Assembly: GCA_016715765.1 (NCBI GenBank)
Contig: JADJZJ010000008.1
Location: 1 to 64,000, forward strand
DNA from: Opitutaceae bacterium
GTDB lineage: Bacteria > Verrucomicrobiota > Verrucomicrobiia > Opitutales > Opitutaceae
Direction: 5' to 3'
DNA: 64,000 nt
Below the pieces are notes generated by a model, which was not told the DNA's origin, did not search any database, and saw only the letters and a list, made by a program, of their open reading frames with translations. The stretch's first letter is position 1. Every line of letters starts with the position of its first letter. A program made the position numbers and the translations under genes. Below, one piece after another: positions 43,399 to 51,905 of this stretch.

Positions 43399-43818
43399 CT
43401 ACTTCAAAAATCCGTCGAGGATCTTGGCGATCATCACCTCGGGATCCTTGCTGAGCGGCCCGGGGTGCCGGTAGGTGGCGGTGGCGATCATCTTGTTGGT
43501 GCGGGCGTTCCGGGCGATGACATTGAGCTCGATGAGGTAGGATTTGAAATCCCAGGTCCAGCGATCCTCGTAGGCGATGATGACGTCCACTTTTTCGGGG
43601 ATCATGGTGAGATGACCGCAGGAGGCGGCGAGGCCGCGTTGGCGCAGGTCATTCACAATCATCTGATCAATGCCATGGTTGTCAGTCAGCCGGTGCTCGA
43701 CGTAGTAGCTTTTGAACTTCCCGAAATCCACCGCCGGGTTCTGTTGCGATGAGAGGGAGGAGCAGCCGGCGAGGATGGTGGCGGCAAGAGCGAGGAGGAG
43801 GCAGCGGAGCATAGGCAT
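43399..43818 (-). CDS. Lipoprotein of DUF4136-like type
   Basis: A 139-residue lipoprotein with lipobox LAGC (CLLLALAATILAGCSS). The mature part starts with a D-F-x-x-(F/Y)-K-S-Y-Y pattern (VDFGKFKSYYV) and contains PEKVDVIIAYEDRW and MIATATYRH, which fit the DUF4136 proteins, small outer- or inner-membrane lipoproteins of unknown role. Start either at 43818 or two codons later at 43812. It is a single gene, divergent from nothing obvious and facing the aminotransferase 3' end. Confidence 0.75.
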   Translation of the reverse strand: MPMLRCLLLALAATILAGCSSLSSQQNPAVDFGKFKSYYVEHRLTDNHGIDQMIVNDLRQRGLAASCGHLTMIPEKVDVIIAYEDRWTWDFKSYLIELNVIARNARTNKMIATATYRHPGPLSKDPEVMIAKILDGFLK

Positions 43819-43948
43819 TTGTTATTGGTTATCGCTTAGTGATTATTGCTTATTGCCGAGCCGGATTGGCGTGGGATTTAGGTAGTGTCCGGCTTCCAGA
43901 CGGACGTGGATTGAACGGCCCATCCGGAGGCCGGGCCCTGCCTGTGCT

Positions 43949-45277
43949 TCACTGGTGCAGATACTGCATCAATAGGTTCTCAAGGTACTCCTGCTTGCCG
44001 GAGCGGGGTTTGGGTTCGCCGAGTTTGGTGAGGACGAGGCGGTTGAGGTCGCGGAGGCTGGTGCGGCGCTTCTCAATGTCGCGGCCGTAGCCGGTGTCGA
44101 AGGAGGCGTAGCGGGCGGCGATGAAGTGCTCGAATTTCCCGTCGGCGAGGATGCGGCGGGCGACCTTGAAGGCGAGGGCGTAGGCATCCATGCCGCCGAT
44201 GTGGGCATGGAATAGGTCGGCGAGGTCGATGGAGGGACGGCGGAGCTTGGCGTCGAAGTTGAAGCCGCCGGAACCCAGGCCGCCGGCGCGGAGGATCGAG
44301 AGCATCGCGAGGGTGAGCTCGCGGACGTTGGTGTTGAACTGGTCGGTGTCCCAGCCGAGGAGTTCGTCGCCCGCATTGGCGTCGATCGAGCCGAGCATGC
44401 CCGCGGCGGCGGCGACCTCGATCTCGTGCTGGAAGGTGTGGCCGGCGAGGGTGGCGTGGTTGGTCTCGATGTTGAACTTGAAGTGCCGTTCGAGCCCGTA
44501 CGTGCGGAGGAAGGCGATGCCGCTGGCGACGTCGAAGTCGTACTGGTGCTTGGTGGGTTCCTTGGGCTTGGGCTCGATCAGGAACTGGCCCTTGAAGCCG
44601 ATCGACTTCGCGTAATCCACGGCGAGGTGCAGGAAGCGTGCGAGGTGGTCCTGCTCGCGCTTCAGGTTCGTGTTGAGGAGCGTCTCGTAGCCCTCACGAC
44701 CGCCCCAGAAGACATAGTTTTCACCGCCGAGCCGCTTGGTGGCATCGAGGGCTTTCTTCACCTGCGCGGCGGCGTAGGCGAAGACGTGGGCGTCGGGGTT
44801 GGTGGCGGCGCCGCACATGTAGCGCGGGTTGGAGAAGAGGTTGGCGGTGCCCCAGAGGAGCCTCACGCCGGTGGCCTGCTGCAGATCCTGCGCGTGGGCG
44901 ACGAGCCTGTCGAGGTTCCGGTTCGATCCGGCCAGGGTGCGGCCCTCGGGCGCGATGTCGCGGTCGTGGAAGCACCAGAACGGCGCGCGGATCTTTTGGA
45001 AGAACTCGAAGGCGGCATCCATGCGCGTCAGGGCGATGGACACGGCATCGCGGCCTTTTTCCCAGGGCCGGACGATGGTGCCCGGGCCGAAGGGATCGCC
45101 GCCGGTGCCGCGGAAGGAATGCCAGTAGGCGATGGAAAAGCGCAGGTGGGCGGAGAGGGTCCGGCCGTCGATGACCTCGTCGGGATCGTAGTGCTTGAAC
45201 GCGAGGGCGTTGGCGGACTTCGGGCCTTCGTAGGCGATGGGCTTGATCTGCGGGAAATGGGCTTTGGCCTTTTTCAT
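43949..45277 (-). CDS. xylA: Xylose isomerase
   Basis: A 442-residue xylose isomerase of the long (class II) type, converting D-xylose to D-xylulose. Characteristic segments are the catalytic FWCFHDRDIAPEG (His with Asp), VFWGGREGYETLLNT, LIEPKPKEPTKHQYDFD (metal-binding Glu/Lys) and a GSIDANAGD metal site near residue 325. Length and order are standard. It is cytoplasmic and needs Mg2+ or Mn2+. No xylulokinase is adjacent. The upstream 45278-45413 gap contains an extreme G-run on the plus strand (C-run on its own coding strand). Confidence 0.96.
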   Translation of the reverse strand: MKKAKAHFPQIKPIAYEGPKSANALAFKHYDPDEVIDGRTLSAHLRFSIAYWHSFRGTGGDPFGPGTIVRPWEKGRDAVSIALTRMDAAFEFFQKIRAPFWCFHDRDIAPEGRTLAGSNRNLDRLVAHAQDLQQATGVRLLWGTANLFSNPRYMCGAATNPDAHVFAYAAAQVKKALDATKRLGGENYVFWGGREGYETLLNTNLKREQDHLARFLHLAVDYAKSIGFKGQFLIEPKPKEPTKHQYDFDVASGIAFLRTYGLERHFKFNIETNHATLAGHTFQHEIEVAAAAGMLGSIDANAGDELLGWDTDQFNTNVRELTLAMLSILRAGGLGSGGFNFDAKLRRPSIDLADLFHAHIGGMDAYALAFKVARRILADGKFEHFIAARYASFDTGYGRDIEKRRTSLRDLNRLVLTKLGEPKPRSGKQEYLENLLMQYLHQ

Positions 45278-45327
45278 GGGAGCGAGGGACTAGCAAAGGC
45301 ATTCCGGCGGACAGAACGAGGATAAAT

Positions 45328-45359
45328 GGGGGGGGGGGTGCGGGGGGGGCCGGGGGGGG
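45328..45359 (+). other. Extreme G-tract upstream of xylA
   Basis: Three G runs of 11, 8 and 8 bases, separated by TGC and CC, in noncoding DNA 51 bases upstream of xylA. It could form a G-quadruplex on the plus strand and influence xylA transcription or the 3' end of the TonB receptor gene. It may equally be an assembly or read artefact, since run lengths of this kind are error-prone. Confidence 0.75.
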
Positions 45360-45413
45360 TTCCGGCTTAAGCGCAAAGCCATGCCGCGCTGCGCTGGAGC
45401 CGCCGGGTCGCGT

Positions 45414-47585
45414 TTAGAACCGCGTGGTCACGCTCAGGCGCAGGGCGAGCGGCGAACCGGGCGTGAGGTTGTTGTTGTTGTGGGCCGAGGCGTAATAGTT
45501 GCGGTCGAGGACGTTCTCGACGTTGAGCTGGGCGCGCAGGCGGTCGTTGATCCGGCAGAAAATGGCGGCGTCGACGCGGGCGAAACCGGGCAGGCTGACG
45601 GTGTTGTCCGTCGAGGCGTAGATCTCGTCGCGATAGATCCAGCCCAGGCCGAGGCCCCAGGTGGCGTTCAGATCGTAGCGGTTCCAGAGCGAGGCGCTGT
45701 GGCGCGGGAGCTGGGCGAGGCGGGCGCCGGCCCGGATGGTGGCGGATTGCGTGACCTTGATCTCGCCGTCCTGATAGGCGTAGCCGCCGGTGAGGCTCCA
45801 GCGGGAGTTGATCCGGCCGGACAGGCCGAGTTCGAGTCCCTCTGTGCGCTGACCGTCGACCAGAATGGAGCGCGTGGCATCGGCGGGATCGGCGACCACC
45901 ACATTGCGGCGGTCGAGCCGGTAAACGGCGGCGGTGAGGGCAAGGTCGGGCCGGGCGTCCCATTTCACCCCGAACTCGAGGTTCTCGAATTTTTCGGGAT
46001 CAAAGGCGCGATTGGTGATGGTGAGCGAGGCCAGTTGTTCGCCGGCGCGGGGCAGGCTCGACTCCGAGTAGCTGGCGTAGACGGAGGCCGTCGGCGCGGG
46101 TTTCCAGATCAGGCCGGCGCGCGGCGAGACGAGGCGGTCGCGTTGCGCGATCGTGGTCCCGGTGCGGTGGTTGCGGAAATCGACGGTGAAGTCCTCCAGG
46201 CGCGCGCCGAGCACGGCCTGCAGCTGCGGGAGCAGCGTGATCTGGTCCTGGGCGTAGACGGCGACGGTGTCGGCGACGCCGTGGTTGTTGGCGTCGGTGG
46301 CGCTGGGCTGGAAGGTGACCGGGAGGGTGTAGCGCGGGCTGGCGAGCGGTACGGAGACGGAGGTGGTCGTCGGACTTACGGCGGTGAAGTATCCGGTGTT
46401 GCGGAGGTTGTCGGTCTCCTGGCGGCCGAGTTCGAGGCCGAGCAGGATCACGTGCTCGATCTTCCCGGTCCCCGTCGTGTAGACGAGGTCGGTCTGGTTA
46501 AAGAAGTTCTCCCGGTCGGTGCCGTTGTTGTAGGCGGAGATGGCGACGGTCGTGCCCGCGGCATTCACGGCCCCGGGGAAGACGTTCTGGTAAAACTTGT
46601 CGTAATCCGCGAAGCGCGAGGTGTTGCGCAGGGTGAGGCCCTGGCCGAAGTCGTGCTGGACGGCGGCGTTGAAGGCGCGGACGGTGGTGTGGGTGGGGCT
46701 TTGGGCGGGATCGCCGAAAAAGGTTTCCGCCGGAGTTGCCAGCGGGCGGCCCTGAAAGGAGGGCACGCCGCGGTCGGCGATGCGCTCGTCGTGGAAGTAT
46801 TCAAACCCGGCGCGCAGGGTGGTGCGCGGGGCGACCTGGAAGGCGAGGGTGGGATTGGCGGCGTAACGGCGCAGGCTGACGTCGGCGCGATAACTCCCGG
46901 AATCCTCGAAAAGCCCGTTCACGCGCACGGCCAGGCGGTCGGAAACCGGACGGCCGAAATCGACCGTGGTGCGGTATTGTTCCCAGGCGCCGACCGTGAG
47001 GGCCAGCTCGCGGACGGCAGTCTGGCCGGCCTGCTTGGTCACGCGGTTGATGAGGCCGCCGGGACCGCCCCGGCCGAAGATCATCGCGTTGGGGCCTTTC
47101 AGGGCCTCGATGCGGTCGACGTTGTAGAAGTCGCGGAAGTACTCGACGTCGTCGCGGATGCCATCGAGGAAGAAACTGGCCGTGGAACTGTTGCCGCGCA
47201 GGACCGGCGTGTCGCGATTGCCCTCGCCCTGGGCGATGCCGACGCCGGGCATGAACCGCACGGCATCCCCCATGCTGCGCATGGCCTGGTCATCGATCAG
47301 TTCGCGGGTCACGACAGAGATGGACTGCGGGACATCAACGAGGGGCGTGTCGGTCTTGGTGGCGGCCAGGCTGGGGCGGGACTGATAGCCGGCAGTGGAG
47401 CCCTGGCTGCCATAGACCTCCATTTCCGTCAGGACCACCGGGTCGGCATCCCGGTCGTAGATCAATTCATCGTCATCGGCAGCATGGGCCGGACCCGAGG
47501 TCAGCGGCGCGGCTATCAATGCCAGCGCCAGGATGCCGCCGAGTCGGACTAGGTCCGAGGTGAGAGGTAGGAAGGACTTGCTCAT
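45414..47585 (-). CDS. TonB-dependent siderophore-type receptor
   Basis: A 723-residue outer-membrane beta-barrel receptor. After the signal peptide and the VVLTEMEVYG TonB-box-like region, the plug domain shows VDVPQSISVVTRELIDDQ and DRIEALKGPNAMIFGRGGPGG, typical of ferric-siderophore receptors such as FhuE/FpvA type. The barrel ends with an aromatic residue (SVTTRF), as required for assembly. The plug starts SRPSLAATKTDTPLVDVPQS. It would import ferric siderophores with TonB-ExbBD energy. A possible regulatory inverted repeat lies upstream at 47669. The neighbouring gene aroB is divergent; no siderophore biosynthesis genes are adjacent. Confidence 0.93.
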   Translation of the reverse strand: MSKSFLPLTSDLVRLGGILALALIAAPLTSGPAHAADDDELIYDRDADPVVLTEMEVYGSQGSTAGYQSRPSLAATKTDTPLVDVPQSISVVTRELIDDQAMRSMGDAVRFMPGVGIAQGEGNRDTPVLRGNSSTASFFLDGIRDDVEYFRDFYNVDRIEALKGPNAMIFGRGGPGGLINRVTKQAGQTAVRELALTVGAWEQYRTTVDFGRPVSDRLAVRVNGLFEDSGSYRADVSLRRYAANPTLAFQVAPRTTLRAGFEYFHDERIADRGVPSFQGRPLATPAETFFGDPAQSPTHTTVRAFNAAVQHDFGQGLTLRNTSRFADYDKFYQNVFPGAVNAAGTTVAISAYNNGTDRENFFNQTDLVYTTGTGKIEHVILLGLELGRQETDNLRNTGYFTAVSPTTTSVSVPLASPRYTLPVTFQPSATDANNHGVADTVAVYAQDQITLLPQLQAVLGARLEDFTVDFRNHRTGTTIAQRDRLVSPRAGLIWKPAPTASVYASYSESSLPRAGEQLASLTITNRAFDPEKFENLEFGVKWDARPDLALTAAVYRLDRRNVVVADPADATRSILVDGQRTEGLELGLSGRINSRWSLTGGYAYQDGEIKVTQSATIRAGARLAQLPRHSASLWNRYDLNATWGLGLGWIYRDEIYASTDNTVSLPGFARVDAAIFCRINDRLRAQLNVENVLDRNYYASAHNNNNLTPGSPLALRLSVTTRF

Positions 47586-47653
47586 GGAAATTCAGAGGAG
47601 ACGGGCAGTTAGTAATAGCGAACAAGTCTCAATAGCAGGAAAACGCGAGTTTC

Positions 47654-47683
47654 TGTCAATAAATTATATGAGAAAGCATCTCA
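47654..47683 (-). promoter_or_regulatory. Putative promoter and operator of the TonB receptor
   Basis: TTGACA is present on the minus strand at 47659-47654, with a weak -10-like CTATTG or TATTGA 18-19 bases further on. Directly upstream lies TGAGA, five bases, TCTCA (47669-47683), a perfect 5-bp inverted repeat in AT-rich DNA. The position just before the -35 hexamer of an iron-receptor gene suggests a regulator such as Fur, though it is not a clear Fur box. Confidence 0.42.
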
Positions 47684-47738
47684 GTCTCATTTAATATGCA
47701 GATTGACGTTGCTGACTGACAAGGCTTTAACCTTCGCC

Positions 47739-48824
47739 ATGGCGGAGTCACTTTTAGTTAATCTCAACGAGCGGAGTTACGAAATCCGCTTTGGACAGCA
47801 ATTGAACGATGAGATTCAGGCCAAGGTCGGCGAGTTGCGCGCGGCCGGTCACCCGGTGGCGGTGCTGTGCGACCGCAATGTGGCGCAAACGCAGACGGCG
47901 TCGCTGAGCGCGATGTTTGGCGATGCGCCCAAATGCATCGTGGCCGCGGGAGAAGGGACGAAATCGCTGGCCGGCCTGGGCGAGGTGCTGGAATTTCTTG
48001 CGGTCAACCGTGTGGACCGCGGTGGCGTGCTCTTCGCGGTGGGTGGCGGCGTGATTGGCGATCTCGGCGGCTTTGCCGCGGCGAGTTATCTGCGCGGAAT
48101 CGCCTTCTACCAGGTGCCGACGACTTTGCTGGCGATGGTGGACAGCTCGGTGGGCGGCAAGACCGGGATCAATCTCGCCGCGGGCAAGAATCTGGCCGGG
48201 GCGTTTCACCAGCCGCGCGGAGTTTACATTGCGACGGAGCTGCTGCGCACGCTGCCACCGCGGGAATTCGCCGCGGGCATGGCGGAGGTCATCAAGTACG
48301 GTTTGCTCGCCGAGGCGCCGTTGTTTGCCCGGCTGGAACGGGGTCCGTTGACGGTTGCGTCCGACGATCTGGCCACCGTCATCCGCCGCTGCTGCGCGAT
48401 CAAGGCGCGGATCGTCGAGGCGGATGAACGCGAACTCGCGAAGGAGGGCGGCCGGGCGCTGCTCAATCTCGGCCACACCTTCGGCCATGCGATCGAGCAG
48501 GCGGCCGGTTACGGGCATTACCTCCATGGCGAGGCCATTGCGATCGGCCTGGTGGCGGCGGCGCAGCTGTCGCACCGGCTCGGGTTGATTCCCGAGTCGG
48601 CGATCGGGCGGATTGAAAAGGTGCTGGCGGCGCATGCGCTGCCCGTGCGGCTGAGCGCGCCGCTGCCCCTCGCGGTGCTGATGGCGGCGATGGCGCGCGA
48701 CAAGAAAGTGCGCGCGGGCCTGCCGCGCTTTGTGGTCATGGAGCGGATCGGCGAGGCGGTCACCCGCGACGGCGTGCCCGCGGCGCTGGCGGAGGAGTGC
48801 TTCCGTTTAATCGGTGCGGTCTGA
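47739..48824 (+). CDS. aroB: 3-dehydroquinate synthase
   Basis: A 361-residue shikimate-pathway enzyme that converts DAHP to 3-dehydroquinate using NAD+ and a divalent metal. The NAD-binding region is VGGGVIGDLGGFAAASYLRG, followed by the family motif TTLLAMVDSSVGGKTGIN. Metal ligands appear in ELAKEGGRALLNLGHTFGHA (His) and the C-terminal GHYLHGEA (His). The ATG at 47739 (MAESLLVNL) is preferred over the ATG-like start at 47703 because the family begins just before the first beta strand. No other aro gene is adjacent; it is divergent from the TonB receptor. Confidence 0.96.
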   Translation: MAESLLVNLNERSYEIRFGQQLNDEIQAKVGELRAAGHPVAVLCDRNVAQTQTASLSAMFGDAPKCIVAAGEGTKSLAGLGEVLEFLAVNRVDRGGVLFAVGGGVIGDLGGFAAASYLRGIAFYQVPTTLLAMVDSSVGGKTGINLAAGKNLAGAFHQPRGVYIATELLRTLPPREFAAGMAEVIKYGLLAEAPLFARLERGPLTVASDDLATVIRRCCAIKARIVEADERELAKEGGRALLNLGHTFGHAIEQAAGYGHYLHGEAIAIGLVAAAQLSHRLGLIPESAIGRIEKVLAAHALPVRLSAPLPLAVLMAAMARDKKVRAGLPRFVVMERIGEAVTRDGVPAALAEECFRLIGAV

Positions 48825-48829
48825 ATTTC

Positions 48830-49009
48830 TAGGGCGGATCTCCGATCCCCGCCGTCTTCGCCACGCTGAAATCCATCGTTCTCGTTCTCTTACTCGTTCT
48901 CCTTCTCGACGCGCACGTTCCAAGCCGAGAAAGAGAACGATTACGAGAACGAGAAAGATTGGATTCTAGCGGGATACAGGGAGGCGGGGATCGGAATCCC
49001 CGCCCTACA
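48830..49009. repeat. Composite palindrome (GGCGGGGAT hairpins around CT/AG arms)
   Basis: The outer parts are AGGGCGGATCTCCGATCCCC (48831-48850) and GGCGGGGATCGGAATCCCCG (48983-49002) followed by CCCTAC. Inner arms are pyrimidine-rich CGTTCTCGTTCTCTTACTCG (48877-48896) and purine-rich ACGATTACGAGAACGAG (48937-48953). The 3' part is closely similar to 15055-15117. It lies between aroB and the 49087 gene. Confidence 0.82.
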
Positions 49010-49086
49010 AATTTCCCCCCATGTTTCGCTACCCGGCCCACGATAGAATGAAGTGACATTTTCCCGTTTCAGGGTAGAAAAAGACC

Positions 49087-49716
49087 ATGGCCGCCACCGA
49101 CGAAGGGATTGTCCGCGAATATTTTGAACAGAACGGATTTCTGGTCCGTCAGCTGCGCAAATATCAGGTGCAGTCGCGGCGGAAAACGAGCGCCGAGGAG
49201 GTGGATCTGCTGGTCTACAACCCCGCCTGGGAGCACGGCTCGCGCAAGCCGGACTTCTTCCTGTTCTCGAACGAACTGCCCTTCATCCAGAAGGCGGTCG
49301 TGGCGGTGAAGGGCTGGCACACCGGCGTGTTCACCCCGACCATGCTGCGCAGCAGCCCGGAGATCTTCGGTTTCCTGGAGGAGAACGTGCTGAAGAACGT
49401 CACGCGGTTTTTTCCGCCCCCGGGTCCGGGCGAGGGCGACGTGACCAAGATCCTCGTGCTGCCGAGCCTGCCGACCGCCGAGCCCTTCCGTTCGCAGAGC
49501 GTGGCCCTGCTCAAGGAGCGCGGGGTTGATGCGATCATCTCCTTCCGCTCCATGCTGCTCGACCTGCTCGACAAGATCGAGGTCAACCAGAACTACTCCA
49601 AGAGCGACACCCTGCAGGTGATGCGGCTGATGAAAAACTACGACCTGCTGAAGGACACGCAGCTCGACATGTTCCCCGGGCGCGCCGGCGGGGCGGGACG
49701 GAAGGCGAAGGACTGA
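49087..49716 (+). CDS. Conserved hypothetical protein, possible PD-(D/E)XK-like fold
   Basis: A 209-residue soluble protein not assigned to a known family. It begins with a helix and the sequence REYFEQNGFLVRQLRKYQ, then AEEVDLLVYNP and FIQKAVVAVKGWHTGVF. An E-x-D near residue 38 and a V-x-V-K strand about 40 residues later recall the beta-beta core of PD-(D/E)XK nucleases, but the acidic residue before the lysine is missing (AVK), so activity is doubtful. It stands three bases ahead of lpxA and appears to head the lpxA-pdxA run. Its genomic position suggests a housekeeping role. Confidence 0.7.
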   Translation: MAATDEGIVREYFEQNGFLVRQLRKYQVQSRRKTSAEEVDLLVYNPAWEHGSRKPDFFLFSNELPFIQKAVVAVKGWHTGVFTPTMLRSSPEIFGFLEENVLKNVTRFFPPPGPGEGDVTKILVLPSLPTAEPFRSQSVALLKERGVDAIISFRSMLLDLLDKIEVNQNYSKSDTLQVMRLMKNYDLLKDTQLDMFPGRAGGAGRKAKD

Positions 49717-49719
49717 GCC

Positions 49720-50484
49720 ATGGCGACGAGCATCCATCCCGCGGCCATCGTCGAAGCCGGGGCCCAGCTGGGCGCCGATTGTGAAATCCAGGCCGGCGCG
49801 GTCATCACCCGGCACTGCGTGCTCGGTGATCGCGTGGTCGTGCATCCCTTTTCCGTGGTGGGCGGGGATCCGCAGTACCTGAAATTCGACCGCGCCACCG
49901 CCTCGGGCGTGCGCATCGGGGCGGGCACGGTCATCCGCGAGCACGTGACGATCAACCGTTCGATCCACGCCGGCGAGGCCACGGTGATCGGGGAGAACTG
50001 CTTCCTGATGGCGGCCAGCCATGTCGCGCACGACTGCGCGATCGGCAGCCACGTCGTGCTGGCCAACAATGCCATGCTCGCCGGCCATGTTAGCGTGGGC
50101 GACCACACCTTCGTCGGCGGCGGGGCGGGCATCCACCAGTTCTGCCGCATCGGCGAGAGCGTCATGGTGGCCGGGCTCGCCCGCATCACCAAGGACGTGG
50201 CGCACTTCGTGATGGTCGCCGAGCGCGACGAGGTCATCGGTTTCAACGGGGTCGGCCTCAAGCGCCGCGGTTTCCCGCGACCCGCCATCATGGAGCTGAA
50301 GGCGGCGTTCCAGGATATTTTCTTCACGCCGGGCAACATCCGGACCGTGGCGGCGTCGGCGCTCGCGGCGGGGCGTTTCACCAGCGCCGAGGCGCGCCGT
50401 TTCCTGGAATTTTTCGCCGGCGGCAAGCGGGGCTTTGCCCGGGCCCGGCGCGCGGCCGTCAACGAAACCGACGATGGGGTCTGA
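49720..50484 (+). CDS. lpxA: UDP-N-acetylglucosamine acyltransferase
   Basis: A 254-residue LpxA, the first enzyme of lipid A synthesis, which transfers a 3-hydroxyacyl chain from acyl carrier protein to UDP-GlcNAc. The N-terminal two thirds are hexapeptide repeats forming a left-handed beta-helix (ADCEIQAGAVITRH, GSHVVLANNAMLAGHVSVG). The catalytic histidine is in SHVAHDCAIG, and the family motif GFNGVGLKRRGFP precedes the C-terminal helices. It overlaps pdxA by 11 bases. Its presence implies lipopolysaccharide or at least lipid A in the outer membrane. Confidence 0.96.
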   Translation: MATSIHPAAIVEAGAQLGADCEIQAGAVITRHCVLGDRVVVHPFSVVGGDPQYLKFDRATASGVRIGAGTVIREHVTINRSIHAGEATVIGENCFLMAASHVAHDCAIGSHVVLANNAMLAGHVSVGDHTFVGGGAGIHQFCRIGESVMVAGLARITKDVAHFVMVAERDEVIGFNGVGLKRRGFPRPAIMELKAAFQDIFFTPGNIRTVAASALAAGRFTSAEARRFLEFFAGGKRGFARARRAAVNETDDGV

Positions 50485-51397
50485 GCTCGCAGTCACTTGC
50501 GGCGATCCCGCCGGCGTGGGGCCGGAGATCATTGCGGGCTGGCTCGCCGGGCCGGCGGCTGACGTCCGCCACCTGACGGTCATCGGCCCGGCGCCGTGGC
50601 TGGCCACCCTGCCGGACAAGGTGAAGAAAATCGCCGTGGGCGTTGAAGACTATGTCGCGACCCCCGGCGAGCCGACAGGGGAGAGTGCGCTGGTGGCCTG
50701 GGCGGCCATGGAACGCGCCGCGGAAGGTTGCCGCTCGGGCGAATTCGGGGGCGTGGTCACCGGACCCGTCAGCAAGGCGGCCCTGGCCCGCATCGGCTAC
50801 ATCTGGCCCGGCCAGACGGAATTCTTCGCGGCCCGCTGGGGCGGCGACCCGGTGATGGCGTTTTGCGGCGGCCGGCTGCGGGTGGTGCTGGCGACCTGGC
50901 ATGTGCCCCTGTGCGAAGTGCCCCAACTGCTGGGACCGCAACTGCTGCACCGCACCATCGCGGCGGCGGACACCCTCGCCCGGGCGGAGGGCATCACCGC
51001 CCCGCGCATCGGCGTCTGCGGCCTCAACCCGCACGCGGGCGAGGACGGGCTCCTGGGCGAGGAGGAGCGCGACCTCCTGAATCCCTCGTTGGGCAAGCTC
51101 CGCGCGGAATTTCCCGGACTTTCCTCCTGCCAGCCGGGCGACACGATTTTCGCGCGGGCGCTGCGGGGCGAATACGATGTCGTGGTGGCGCTCTACCATG
51201 ACCAGGGCCTGGCCCCGCTGAAGGCGGTGGATTTTGACGAGGCGGTGAATGTCACGCTCGGCCTGCCGTTTGTGCGCACCAGTCCCGATCACGGCACGGC
51301 CTTCGGCATTGCCGGCAAGGGTTTGGCGCGGACGACGAGTTTTGCCAACGCGGTAACCGTCGCGCGGCGCTTGCTCCGGGGGCGAACCCGGCCATAG
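50474..51397 (+). CDS. pdxA: 4-hydroxythreonine-4-phosphate dehydrogenase
   Basis: A 307-residue PdxA of vitamin B6 synthesis, oxidising 4-phosphohydroxy-L-threonine with NAD+. Typical segments are AVTCGDPAGVGPEII at the N-terminus, VVTGPVSKAAL, WPGQTEFFA, metal-binding His in ATWHVPL, GLNPHAGE and VALYHDQGLAPLKA. The start at ATG 50474 lies inside the lpxA end, an 11-base overlap, and was chosen because the family starts there; a farther upstream in-frame ATG is inside lpxA. It is in the lpxA operon-like run. Confidence 0.95.
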   Translation: MGSELAVTCGDPAGVGPEIIAGWLAGPAADVRHLTVIGPAPWLATLPDKVKKIAVGVEDYVATPGEPTGESALVAWAAMERAAEGCRSGEFGGVVTGPVSKAALARIGYIWPGQTEFFAARWGGDPVMAFCGGRLRVVLATWHVPLCEVPQLLGPQLLHRTIAAADTLARAEGITAPRIGVCGLNPHAGEDGLLGEEERDLLNPSLGKLRAEFPGLSSCQPGDTIFARALRGEYDVVVALYHDQGLAPLKAVDFDEAVNVTLGLPFVRTSPDHGTAFGIAGKGLARTTSFANAVTVARRLLRGRTRP

Positions 51398-51407
51398 TGC
51401 CGGCCTC

Positions 51408-51809
51408 ATGTCCGAAACTGCCACCACTTCCACGCCACCCGCACCGGGCATTGTCGCCCCCGCGGCCGTGCGCGAGGGCAATGAGAACCTCGTGCGCCTC
51501 ACCGAGGCGGCGGGGCGCAAGGTGGCGGCGCTGATCGCGCGGGAACAGCAGGGGGAATTCCTGCGCATCGCCATCAACGGCGGCGGATGCAATGGCTTGA
51601 GCTACAAGCTGAAGTTCACCGCCGAGCCCCGGCGGGGCGACATTTTGGTGCGGTCCGCCGACATCCCCGTCCTGGTGGACAGCAAGACCGCGCTCTACCT
51701 CAAGGGCACCGTGCTGGACTACTCCGACAAGCTCCTGGCGGGCGGATTCAAGTTCACCAATCCCAACGCCAAGGCCAGTTGCTCGTGCGGCGAAAGCTTC
51801 AGCGTCTGA
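51408..51809 (+). CDS. HesB/IscA-family iron-sulfur assembly protein
   Basis: A 133-residue A-type Fe-S carrier. The core of about 105 residues begins at VRLTEAAGRKVAALI and contains the three conserved cysteines: one in INGGGCNGLSY and two in the C-terminal CSCGESF. The first 28 residues are a Pro/Thr/Ala-rich extension not usual for IscA/ErpA. It passes Fe-S clusters to target enzymes in the cytoplasm. It lies 10 bases after pdxA, in the same direction, so probably in the same transcript. Which of IscA, SufA or ErpA it equals cannot be decided. Confidence 0.92.
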   Translation: MSETATTSTPPAPGIVAPAAVREGNENLVRLTEAAGRKVAALIAREQQGEFLRIAINGGGCNGLSYKLKFTAEPRRGDILVRSADIPVLVDSKTALYLKGTVLDYSDKLLAGGFKFTNPNAKASCSCGESFSV

Positions 51810-51905
51810 CCTCCTGAAAGGGGGCGGCACCTTAAATAGGTGTTGTCATCAGGGAATTTACCCCCGAAAACCCCTTCCGACCCAGTCACCAGCCCAACCT
51901 TATTG

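Noticed and set aside
45381..47552. Long plus-strand open frame opposite the TonB receptor
   Set aside because: Gly/Ala/Val-rich antisense translation with no start signal; the minus strand shows a complete receptor with plug and barrel motifs.
47669..47683. Canonical Fur box upstream of the TonB receptor
   Set aside because: Only TGAGA/TCTCA pairs are present; the sequence does not contain the GATAAT or TGATAAT repeats expected of Fur sites. It is kept only as a generic operator candidate.
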